This document shows, piece after piece, positions 53,721 through 62,440 of a stretch of 64,000 bases of DNA (position 1 is the stretch's first letter; each line of letters begins with the position of its first letter). Origin of the DNA: Trichomonas vaginalis G3 (Eukaryota; Parabasalia; Trichomonadida; Trichomonadidae). The notes beneath the pieces were generated by a model, which was not told where the DNA came from, ran no database searches, and was given only the letters and a program-made list of their open reading frames with translations. The position numbers and the translations under genes are program-made. Location of the stretch: the NCBI RefSeq assembly GCF_026262505.1, contig NC_067207.1, positions 29,232,082 through 29,296,081 on the forward strand, read 5' to 3'.

Positions 53721-54301
53721 GGACATTTATTTTTGTCGTTAGTGTTGGAGTTTGTGTTTGTTGTTAGTGAGAGAATAAATTAAATCATGAACTTTGCCAT
53801 GGTCTCTGTCCCTAGTAGTTTTCATTAAGTTCTGGAAATAATGAAAGTCATAAACTTTGCCATGGTCTCTGTCCCTAGTAGTTTTCATTATCTCACAGAG
53901 TTAATGAAAGTCATACTTTCTATCAGATGAAGCATGCAGATGAACATAACGAAAGTTAGTGAGTTTGCCACGAGTTATGAATAAAATATTGGCATATTAG
54001 ATGAGATAGCTGATGAAACAGATGAAGATAAATTAAATCTTGGACTTTGCCACACTCTGTCCCTAGTTCCTCAAAAATCCTTGACAACGTTGCTTAGAAA
54101 TTTTGGTTCAAAACCTCATCTGATTTTAATCTGTTATGCTACCTGTTAAGTTTCGCGAGATTATAAATGTCATGGAGTTATATAAAAAGGAGGACAGCTA
54201 GGGACACTGGAAGTACTTGTAAGGCTATCTGTTAAGATTGCATGAAATACTAAAAAGTCATGAAATCCATTATCGCTGTGCTAGCTTCACCTTAGAGTAA
54301 A
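53721..54301. repeat. Spacer with repeated CTCTGTCCCTAG phrases (right arm)
   Basis: Mirror of 36793-37373. No gene seen. Confidence 0.55.
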
Positions 54302-54538
54302 ATGACAAATAAAGTCACTGAAGCAATGAAACAAAAGTTTTTGGTAGAATACATTAAATCAGGAATTATTCCAGAAGGTTTTTACATTCATACTATGAAG
54401 GATGGTAGAGTTCAGTTTAGAAAGATAAAGCAACCATTAGATAAAGAAGGTATATTAAGGAAGATTAAACTTCATGAGGACAACATTGCTGAACTTAAGA
54501 AGAAGTTAGAAGAGTTGGAGAAAGGAAGAGAGTTATAA
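54302..54538 (+). CDS. 78-aa coiled-coil protein (right arm)
   Basis: Identical protein to that at 36556-36792: helix-turn-like start, central beta-rich 'FYIHTMKDGRVQFRK' and C-terminal coiled coil. Conservation of an intact frame in both arms suggests either recent duplication or continuing homogenisation. Confidence 0.55.
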   Translation: MTNKVTEAMKQKFLVEYIKSGIIPEGFYIHTMKDGRVQFRKIKQPLDKEGILRKIKLHEDNIAELKKKLEELEKGREL

Positions 54539-54540
54539 AG

Positions 54541-54612
54541 CAATGAATTCAACAGGGTGAAAAAACAGGTGAAAAAAGAGGTGAGATCTCACCACTTCAC
54601 CTAAATTTATTT
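54541..54612. repeat. GGTGAGATCTCACC dyad block (right arm)
   Basis: Mirror of 36480-36545, directly upstream of the T-rich promoter of the 108-aa gene. Confidence 0.75.
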
Positions 54613-54649
54613 TTGTGCTATGTTTTCATACGTGTGAGGGTGGTGATAT

Positions 54650-54700
54650 CATTTATTTTTTATTTTATTTTTTATTTTATTTTTATTTTATTTGGATGTA
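54650..54700 (+). promoter_or_regulatory. T-rich promoter of the 108-aa gene (right arm)
   Basis: TTTATTTTTTATTTTATTTT repeats end at the ATG at 54701; mirror of 36394-36445. Confidence 0.5.
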
Positions 54701-55027
54701 ATGACGAAAACTATTGAGATAACAAACTACAACGGTCATGAGTTCAAGAATTTGTTCTTCGTTCCTCGTGAAAATACATTCTATCAGATACGAGGGAGAA
54801 AGGGTAAAGTTAGTTTGAGCGTTTATGAAGGAATGAAGAATGGAAAGTTTATACAAGCATACGATACAAACGGTAAGCGTGTTTCATTAGCTTTGTCAAA
54901 ACTTACTAACATTTATTTTGACAGTGACTTTGACTCTGACGATTGGAGCGACAGCAGCGATACTGAAGAATATGAACTATTGTGTGAAGCACAGCAATGG
55001 GAAGAGTTGCAATACTTTTGTAAGTGA
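54701..55027 (+). CDS. 108-aa protein sharing a domain with the HNH endonuclease (right arm)
   Basis: Identical to the protein at 36067-36393. The last two thirds of the gene are duplicated once more directly downstream (see 55235-55645). Confidence 0.6.
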   Translation: MTKTIEITNYNGHEFKNLFFVPRENTFYQIRGRKGKVSLSVYEGMKNGKFIQAYDTNGKRVSLALSKLTNIYFDSDFDSDDWSDSSDTEEYELLCEAQQWEELQYFCK

Positions 55028-55234
55028 GAACGTTTATTTTTTACAGTAGTGAAGTCGTTTGTGAAAACGTTAGTGAGGTGAAGTGGTTGGCGGCTTTATA
55101 AATATTTAAGGTTAAGTTGGTGTTTGTGTTTGTGTTGTAAAATATACGTTAACAGTTTTGTAAAGTGTCAAATTCACAAGTCTCGTGTACGGAGGAACGC
55201 AGTGCCACCGTACGCAAGATTTGTATACTAACTT

Positions 55235-55645
55235 TTATGAAGGAATGAAGAATGGAAAGTTTATACAAGCATACGATACAAACGGTAAGCGTGTTTCATT
55301 AGCTTTGTCAAAACTTACTAACATTTATTTTGACAGTGACTTTGACTCTGACGATTGGAGCGACAGCAGCGATACTGAAGAATATGAACTATTGTGTGAA
55401 GCACAGCAATGGGAAGAGTTGCAATACTTTTGTAAGTGAGAACGTTTATTTTTTACAGTAGTGAAGTCGTTTGTGAAAACGTTAGTGAGGTGAAGTGGTT
55501 GGCGGCTTTATAAATATTTAAGGTTAAGTTGGTGTTTGTGTTTGTGTTGTAAAATATACGTTAACAGTTTTGTAAAGTGTCAAATTCACAAGTCTCGTGT
55601 ACGGAGGAACGCAGTGCCACCGTACGCAAGATTTGTATACTAACT
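55235..55645 (+). repeat. 411-bp direct duplication of the right end
   Basis: Repeats about 54824-55234: the 3' two thirds of the 108-aa gene plus the terminal sequence down to GTATACTAACT. Absent from the left arm. The junction lies exactly at the terminal sequence, as if the end had been reused, by a one-ended or iterated insertion or by unequal exchange. Confidence 0.85.
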
Positions 55646-55950
55646 GATGCTAAGCTGTGTAGAATGTTCGATTAGAGCTGTTTTGATATGATTTTTCTCA
55701 TCATAAGATTGGAGGAATCATAGCAAAACAACTCTAATGGGTTTACCATCATCTACTTGTATGTAGATGTTTGGGAAATTGTCTTGTTAATCGATTTTCG
55801 AGATGACTTTCAAATGCTATAATCAAATGACAAACAAGTCTAAGATTTCTCGACAATACATCAAATCATGATGTTTGTAAGTGCGATGAGATTAGAGTTT
55901 TTGAAGGAATGACAAGAGAAGTAGGGAAGCTCGGCATTCGCCGAGCAAAT
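55646..55950. other. Right flank: hairpin unit and GC-rich hairpin motif
   Basis: GATGC directly repeats the left flank. A hairpin at 55671-55738 (ATTAGAGCTGTTTTG/CAAAACAACTCTAAT) belongs to the cluster at 35416-35760. It is followed by an imperfect fold-back and by the motif GCTCGGC-ATTC-GCCGAGC at 55929-55946. Confidence 0.65.
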
Positions 55951-56780
55951 TAAAAATTAACGTATGGATTAAATTTTAAGAGGAATTCAATTTTAATTAC
56001 GGGTTGTTCAAATATTGATTAATATAAATTTATTAATAAGAATAAACAATTTTTGTTTTTGAATTTATTCAATTTATAGCTTTACATATAGTTTCAAAAT
56101 TGTACAACTATGATTATTTCAACAAAAAATATCTTACTTTTTCACTTCACTTTCACACTCACTTTTTCCGTAATTCAAATTTCAACATTATGTATTTTAA
56201 TTCCTTATAGTATTTTTAACATAATTAATCAAATAATAATTGGAAGTTCTGAACTCACTTTTTCCGAAATTCAAAATCAAAAATAATATATCTATTTATT
56301 ATACACTAATGCTATTTTCAACTAGAAGTGAGGTACGGTAATCTTACGGATTCCCGTAACTCAATTTTACGGGAAAAGTGCAGTAAACTACTCAATTTAC
56401 GGAAAAAGTGTCGTAAACTATTGATGTGGCGGTAAAATCACGGTAATTCACGGAAAGCTATATGCGAAAATTTGAAATTATACAAAATCGAGCGAAACAC
56501 TTTTAAATAGGTTGTTCTCGTATTTCAAATACTATTCCCAGACTGCCATAGGCTATATCAGATGCCCATTCTTTTTGATACTCAACATTAAACATAAAAC
56601 TTAGCCGTTAAGGCTCTTCTGAAAATATTTTTTTTCCGAAAAATTTTCGAAAAAAATCAAAAAATTTAAAAATCCCCGAATCTGCAGGGATTTTAAAAAA
56701 TTCTTTTTAGTAAAACTTAAGGATATTGTATCAGATATATTGGTATGGGCAAATTCAATTTTAATCCAATATTCATCGAG
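55951..56780. other. AT-rich intergenic DNA
   Basis: No gene seen. Between 56335 and 56450 there are loosely repeated TTACGG/CCGTAA phrases. The last 9 bases (TTCATCGAG, 56772-56780) are the left target duplication of the next element. Confidence 0.5.
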
Positions 56781-57277
56781 TAGGGATGCATTAAACACGC
56801 CATTTGACCGGGCGTACATTTTTTTTGTTCGCCCAAAAATTTCGCCATTTGAGAAATTCAAAAATTAAAAATAAAATTTTAATCTTGATTTTTTTATTTT
56901 CGTGATTTTTTTGAAACTTACATAAGCGATGAAATACTTTTTTTAAGTAATCGTTTATTATATATAAATATATCTTAATAAATTTAATTCCTTAAGGTAG
57001 AGCGTGTTCAAATTTAAAATCTCATACAATATTTTCTTAATGGCGTATTTTTCTGAGGTCGCCCAAATAAAGGCGAATTCAAAATTGAGAACTCCAAGGC
57101 GTATGGCGAGTATTCAAAATGTACGCCACTTACAAAATATTGAATGTGGATTATCAATTTTTTGGCGTGTTCAATTTCAAATTTTGATATTTATGTTTAT
57201 TTTATTCAGTATAATGCTAAGAATTAAAATATAAAATTCATAGAATTTTTTCTTTGAAAATATTTTCCATTTTTATT

Positions 57278-57590
57278 AGACCACTCCTAGACTAGTCATC
57301 AGGTTATCCTCAGATCATCCTCAGACTACTCCTTATCAGATTACTCATCATCCTCAGACTACTCCTTAGACCCCTCCTCATCAGACTACTCCTCAGATCT
57401 TCCTCATAAGACTACTCTTCAGACTACTCCTTAGAGTCCTCCTCATCAGACTAGTCCTGAGACTAGTCCTCAGACTACTCCTGAAACTACTCCTCAGATT
57501 ATCCGCAGACTCCTCCTCAGATTATCCTCAAACTACTCCTCAGTCTAATCCTCAGACTCCTCCTCAGATTATCCTCAGATTATCACTTTA
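57278..57590 (+). repeat. Minisatellite with CTCCTCAGACTA units
   Basis: Irregular tandem repeats of ACTCCTCAGACTA/CTCCTCAGATTATC type inside the Mutator-like element. No coding frame. Confidence 0.75.
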
Positions 57591-57684
57591 CATATATATA
57601 TCGATAACTAAATAATTACTTATTATACTTTCTTTATTTTTTTTTAATTTTAAAATAATATTAATATATCTTTCTACGTTTAAT

Positions 57685-57748
57685 GATGAAAAGAGAAAGA
57701 GGAGTAAAAAGAGGAAAGAGAAAAGAAAGAGAGAGAGAAAAAAAAGGA
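57685..57748 (+). repeat. Polypurine tract
   Basis: About 60 nearly unbroken purines inside the Mutator-like element. Low-complexity sequence. Confidence 0.65.
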
Positions 57749-57778
57749 CGGCGATAATTTTGTATTGTTTTGTTATTC

Positions 57779-57815
57779 GGCCGAATGGCGGCTACTTCGT
57801 ACCCGCCATTCGGCC
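57779..57815. repeat. Strong hairpin GGCCGAATGGCGG/CCGCCATTCGGCC
   Basis: A perfect 13-bp GC-rich stem with a loop of about 11 bases, near the right end of the Mutator-like element. Repeated GGCG/CGCC phrases elsewhere in the element suggest an internal binding motif. Confidence 0.75.
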
Positions 57816-57904
57816 CCAAAAATGGCGTATTATTCTATTTTTAAACGGTCATGGCGTAAAACCGTCGCATCCCTATTCATCGAGATATTAAGTTAACGAA
57901 GCTT

Positions 57905-57962
57905 TCAAAATTGAGAGGGTAATCCTCCTCTCAAATAAACGTACATGCGGGTGCACCCTTAC
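57905..57962 (+). repeat. Dispersed repeat (CTCTCAAATAAACGTACAT), copy 2
   Basis: Shares CCTCTCAAATAAACGTACAT with 34880-34940 and ends GGGTGCACCC. A related GGGTGCGCCCGGG stands at 30871-30883. These may be ends of another small transposon family, into which the Mutator-like element inserted. Confidence 0.5.
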
Positions 57963-59045
57963 AAAATGTGAAAGAAAAATGTAAAAATTATTCTTTTTAA
58001 GTTCATTTAAACATTTTTTTGAAAAACAAAATAGTAATTAACCGGAAATAATAATCGAAAATATCAAATGTTAGTTATTTAAGGGAATACAGTTAACATT
58101 TACAAAATTTGAATGTTAATCTCTATTATTAATGCCATATTTAAGTACCAAGAAGTTCGGTATATTAGGAAAAACCGCTTCCAGAAGAAAATATAGACTT
58201 GAAATGGAAGTTTAGAAGGAAATTTTCGAAATACTTCTCTTTCATGGAAAAATCTTCCAATTTAGCAATAAGATGTATTGCATGATATTTCTCAAATAAA
58301 GAATGAAAGCAGCATAACACAAATCAAATAATTTTATTAATGAACCAAAAAATTAAACAATAGCATTTTTAGGATGTTATTTTTAATTAACACATGATGT
58401 ATGATTGAAATAATGGCAGTTATTATATATTTCCTCTGTTAAATTAAAAATATAAAATTAAAAATGAAATTATGCAAAAGCAATTGAATCCCTATGATTA
58501 AACCAGGTATACATTATATTTTTATTCACTTATATACAAAAATCTTAATAGTAAAAAAAAAGATTGACATTAAAGTAAAATTTTTACTGCATGTATAATA
58601 TCTACTTATTAGATAGTGCAATTTAAAATGAATGGTAGGAGTTTAAATGATAAATCAAAGATTTTCGTGAACGTTTATATTATTAATAACAGTAATTGAT
58701 AATTTCAGTATAATTTTGATAAAGTACCTTCTGAGGATATATTGAGCGAACAGTAATTATTTGGATTTTTATGAAATTTTATTTTTGAATAATATAAATA
58801 TGAAACAAAATGTTATAAAAATCTATGTTCCCAACAAGCAAGCATTGCTTTTGATAGGTGCAACTTCTGTTTAGTAATTTGCGATAAATTCATATTGTTG
58901 AAATTTAATTATTATTGACACGACTGCTTTACGTATGATAATTCTATTCCATTTTAGGCACATGTGAATGTTTCATATGAAAGGTATTGTTGTAGTTTAA
59001 ACTTTACTGCAATATTCCCATCATCATCAAAAACTGTACGTTAGC
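57963..59045. other. AT-rich intergenic DNA
   Basis: About 1.1 kb with no supported gene, RNA or repeat. Confidence 0.6.
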
Positions 59046-59172
59046 TCTCGTGTTGCCCAAGGTATTCAATTCTATCCCCGTGTTGCCCAAAAGTACTCAA
59101 TATTTGAGAGAAATTGAATAGTTTACAACCGTGTTACACCCGTGTTGCTGCAAAAAAATAAAACTCAAATCC
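59046..59172 (-). repeat. Dispersed repeat, copy B (inverted partner at 4110-4238)
   Basis: Near-identical reverse complement of 4110-4238 (CTCGTGTTGCCCAAGGTATT and onwards). It lies about 120 bp before the apparent start of the next Maverick. Confidence 0.75.
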
Positions 59173-59514
59173 ACAAACATGTTAGATTTCTCGGCCTGAA
59201 AATTGAAGGGAAAAGATCTTTCATCAATTTGTATATTAGTCCTCTATTTATTTAAATCAATGAATAAAGAATCATTAGTAGTAGGATAGGACGGGGTGTG
59301 TGACTTTTTTTGTTACGTCTATATATAGATGAAGGTATATTTTAATGCATCTTCTATACATAGATGATATAAAAATTTTTTCTTACGTTTTTTAAAAGTC
59401 ATGAATTTGTAAGAAAGTGCGACATTATTAAATAAATTAGTAATAAATATTATATACTAAACACATTTTAAAATAATTTATTTTTTTATCTTTTATAAAA
59501 GAAGCTATATATAG

Positions 59515-59997
59515 ATGATGTCAGATATTCCGCGATTAATTAAACATTGTTTAAATCCTGAATGGAATCAATGGAGTCATAATCAAAGACCTCATAAACG
59601 AGAAGAAGAAATTGAAAATAATGAAATGGAAATCATTGATGACATTAAAGAGGATGGAATTCCTAAATTTTGTAGAAAAACCTTTAGAACTAAGTTAGGA
59701 GCATATAAACGTAGAGTATTAAATCCTGAATACATAAAACATTTATTTAAAAAGGAAGACTGTGAATTATTAAACGCTAATGAATATGAAAATGCTAAAT
59801 CAAAACTGAGATATAAATATATTGGAAGTGATGAAAGGTGTAAAGATAAAGATAAAGTTTATTCAGTTTCATATAATAACTGGCACACATTAGGGATAAG
59901 AAAACATTTAGGAGATTATGGTAAAAGTTCCGAATTCTTTAAATCTAGTATGTACGAGAGAGTAAAAGAAATCAGATATAATTATTTTCATGAATGA
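59515..59997 (+). CDS. Hypothetical 160-aa Maverick protein
   Basis: A whole frame starting MMSDIPRLIKHCLNPEWNQW. It is charged and helical, with 'CRKTFRTKLGAYKRRVLNPE' and 'YNNWHTLGIRKHLGDYGKSS'. It is the first gene inside the Maverick, before the polymerase. No family recognised. The basic central part might bind DNA ends or serve as a terminal-protein-like factor, but I have no motif for that. Confidence 0.45.
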   Translation: MMSDIPRLIKHCLNPEWNQWSHNQRPHKREEEIENNEMEIIDDIKEDGIPKFCRKTFRTKLGAYKRRVLNPEYIKHLFKKEDCELLNANEYENAKSKLRYKYIGSDERCKDKDKVYSVSYNNWHTLGIRKHLGDYGKSSEFFKSSMYERVKEIRYNYFHE

Positions 59998-60100
59998 AAA
60001 ATAAACTTTAAAAATTCATGTCTCACGAAAAATTAAACGCAAGACTATCAAAAGATAGAGTTGAAAGAGTAATGGTAATGATGAAGAAGAATTATATAAA

Positions 60101-62314
60101 GTGGAACCATTCACGAAAGATTCATTTTATTCAGCATTAACTCAAGAAACTATATCAGATAGTGATTATCAAATATATCTCAATGATGCTAAAAATTTTA
60201 AGAATAGATTAGAATATTTTATTCATTATTGCAATAAAGATGTTGAAATTATGATTGACCCAATTGATAAAATTATTGAAGAAACATTTGTTTATAAAAT
60301 TGACATGCTTCATAATCTTTCTTTATCATCGAATGCTTCAATGATTCGTTACGCTTTAGCATATAAAGACTTTAATCCTAATGAAAAATATCCTGAGGAA
60401 GAGATAGAATCAAGTTTTGAATTAACGAAAAAGTATTGGAAATATAAAATTGAATCATATAAGAAACAAGATGAAAAAGCAGAAAGGGATACTAAAAATA
60501 ATGTTTCAATGGATGATTTTCAATACTATCACGATTTAATCCTTTCATCTAAATGCAAAATGTGTGGTAAAGCGTTTACATATGCAAATAAACCAACATT
60601 GGATAGAATCGATAATGAAAAACCACATACTAAAGAAAATTGTCAGTTAATGTGTTGTTATTGCAATGTCGTAAAATCAAATAAAGATGAAGATGTTCAA
60701 CGTTTAAGAATCAATTTAAGAAATTATGCATTAAAAAATAATTTACCAATGACTTTAGATTCAGTTGAAGCTTATCACATTCTCCGTAATGGAATTACTG
60801 GTGGTTTATCAAATGTTCAACATAGAGTAAATCTTAAAGGAATCACGCACATTAATAAACTTTCATATAGTCCAGAAACTAAAACTGTATCAAATGAGGA
60901 CACCACCAACATCATGACTCATTTCGTTGGAGTTGACTTTAATTCATTATATCCTTCATCATTTTCATCTAATCCTCATGATTTCATTCAATATACTGAC
61001 CATAAAATGTATATGCCGGGAAGATTGAATGGTGTTATTATTTGTGATACAGCAACAAAGAAAGCAAAAGCACTGGGAATAATTAAGAAGAAAAATACTT
61101 TATTCGTGGCTGAAGTAAAGGGTCACATTGATGAAAAATACATTAATGATTACATAAACTTTTTACCGATAATAAGAAACTTAGATATTATCACAGATGA
61201 AAAAACAATTGGCAGTTTTATGTATAATTACATGAAATCAAACAATCTACCGGTTGACCAGAAACAGAGAAAATTAACTCAATTAGCATCAACACACAAC
61301 CAATATCAACCATTTTCTTCTTATTATCTATGGTATCTAATAGACAGATTTCATTTTATCATCGATGATATTCAATCAATTTTAACATTTACTAAAAACA
61401 CTTGCTTTAATGAATTTGCGAACAAATTTATGAACGAAAGACAAAAGGCTGAATTAGAAGGAAATAAAGGAAAAAGTTTATTTTGCAAGATTTCACTTAA
61501 TGGATCATATGGTTACGATGCAATGAATACACAAAATTACGCAAAGACTAAAATAATGAATGCACAGAAGTCACGCGTTGCATGTATGTCAAATAAGTTT
61601 AAAAACATAAGAGAAATAGGTGAAGATACATATCAAGTGATGCTTAAAGATAGATTTTATAGATGTGATACATGTTTACAAGAGGCATTCTTCACTTTAG
61701 ATAATGCTAAATACTGGTATTTGGTTTTCATTTATGATTTTATGTATAAATGCATGGATGTTAATCGTTTTCATTTCATTGAAGGTGATACTGATTCATC
61801 TTATTGGGCAATCGCTGGCGATCCAAGTCTTCCTAACACTCAAGTATTTCAAGCAATTGTTACCGATAAACAATTTTATGATAAAAACATTTTCAAATTC
61901 GCACCATTTGATTTCTTCTGTTTTGATGAGAAATTTAAACCTAAATTAAAGAATAAAGCTGAAGAAAAAGCACATGAGAAGAAGTTATTGGGTTTAGCAA
62001 TTGAGAAACAAGGCGATAACATGGTGGCGTTATGTCCTAAATGTTATACATCATTCAACGGTTCAATTGATGGAAGTGATTTTAAAAAGATTGCACAAAA
62101 AATGAAGGGTGTTAGTTTAAGACAAAATAAGCAATTAACACCTAAAAAATATTTGGATATAATAAATGATAAAGTGATATTTGATGGTCAAAATATTAAT
62201 TTACAACTTAAAAACGGGTCAATGACTCGCTTAACAATCGGTAAGACTGCATTAACAGGAGCACACACTAAGGCTGTATGTTGTGAAAATGGATGTTGTA
62301 TGCCATTTATTTAA
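60101..62314 (+). CDS. polB: Family B DNA polymerase, protein-primed type, with HNH-like insert (likely broken)
   Basis: A 737-codon frame. An Exo III-like segment is 'YFIHYCNKDVEIM' (residues 39-51). Palm motif A is 'VDFNSLYPSS' (278-287), motif B region is 'KISLNGSYGYD' (463-473) and motif C is 'EGDTDSSYW' (561-569). Between exonuclease and palm lies a cysteine-rich HNH-like module (152-192: CKMCGKAF, then 'TLDRIDNEKPHTKENCQLMC', CYC). A second group of cysteines lies near 522-525, and a CPKCYTSF motif precedes the C-terminus. The enzyme would copy the element from protein-bound ends. The visible polymerase is short for the family and I count the gene as likely broken. A small frame just upstream may belong to it. 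Confidence 0.8.
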   Translation: MEPFTKDSFYSALTQETISDSDYQIYLNDAKNFKNRLEYFIHYCNKDVEIMIDPIDKIIEETFVYKIDMLHNLSLSSNASMIRYALAYKDFNPNEKYPEEEIESSFELTKKYWKYKIESYKKQDEKAERDTKNNVSMDDFQYYHDLILSSKCKMCGKAFTYANKPTLDRIDNEKPHTKENCQLMCCYCNVVKSNKDEDVQRLRINLRNYALKNNLPMTLDSVEAYHILRNGITGGLSNVQHRVNLKGITHINKLSYSPETKTVSNEDTTNIMTHFVGVDFNSLYPSSFSSNPHDFIQYTDHKMYMPGRLNGVIICDTATKKAKALGIIKKKNTLFVAEVKGHIDEKYINDYINFLPIIRNLDIITDEKTIGSFMYNYMKSNNLPVDQKQRKLTQLASTHNQYQPFSSYYLWYLIDRFHFIIDDIQSILTFTKNTCFNEFANKFMNERQKAELEGNKGKSLFCKISLNGSYGYDAMNTQNYAKTKIMNAQKSRVACMSNKFKNIREIGEDTYQVMLKDRFYRCDTCLQEAFFTLDNAKYWYLVFIYDFMYKCMDVNRFHFIEGDTDSSYWAIAGDPSLPNTQVFQAIVTDKQFYDKNIFKFAPFDFFCFDEKFKPKLKNKAEEKAHEKKLLGLAIEKQGDNMVALCPKCYTSFNGSIDGSDFKKIAQKMKGVSLRQNKQLTPKKYLDIINDKVIFDGQNINLQLKNGSMTRLTIGKTALTGAHTKAVCCENGCCMPFI

Positions 62315-62440
62315 TACAATTTAAAATTTTATTCTTAATGAAATGCCACAGAAGAGACAAAAGGAACCGTTAATGATGGTTTTGATACTATGATTCAAAG
62401 AGGTGGGCACCCTTAAAACACTTATTTTATTTTTATATAA

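Larger units (their letters stand above)
35861..55645. mobile_element. 19.8-kb palindromic virus-like element with D5-like helicase
   Basis: The sequence from 35861 (AGTTAGTATACAAATCTTGC) reads inwards as the reverse complement of the sequence ending at 55645, and the match continues through both arms to a symmetry centre near 45.75 kb. Each arm carries the same genes: a 108-aa protein, a 78-aa protein, a D5-like helicase with a repeat array, and an HNH protein. Arms differ in array length, in the centre and by a 411-bp duplication at the right end. Flanks carry GATGC on both sides. No capsid, ATPase, integrase or polymerase is recognised. Related to the Polinton-like element by helicase and noncoding repeats. 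The helicase copies look broken a few times each; the small genes look whole. Confidence 0.85.
56781..57875. mobile_element. Non-autonomous Mutator-like element with 9-bp target duplication
   Basis: Ends are TAGGGATGC at the left and GCATCCCTA at the right, with further imperfect matching inside (ACGCCAT and GACCG on both). The 9 bp TTCATCGAG stand directly outside both ends (56772-56780 and 57876-57884). A 9-bp duplication is typical of Mutator-like elements, which are known from Trichomonas. It is 1095 bp long with no transposase frame. It holds a minisatellite, a polypurine tract and a strong hairpin. Confidence 0.75.

Noticed and set aside
35861-55645. The palindrome as a pure assembly fold-back artefact
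   Set aside because: The arms differ in array length, in HNH gene integrity, in centre length and by a 411-bp duplication, and the two outer flanks are different DNA with a short direct repeat. An artefact remains possible and is listed as the main check, but it is not the preferred reading.
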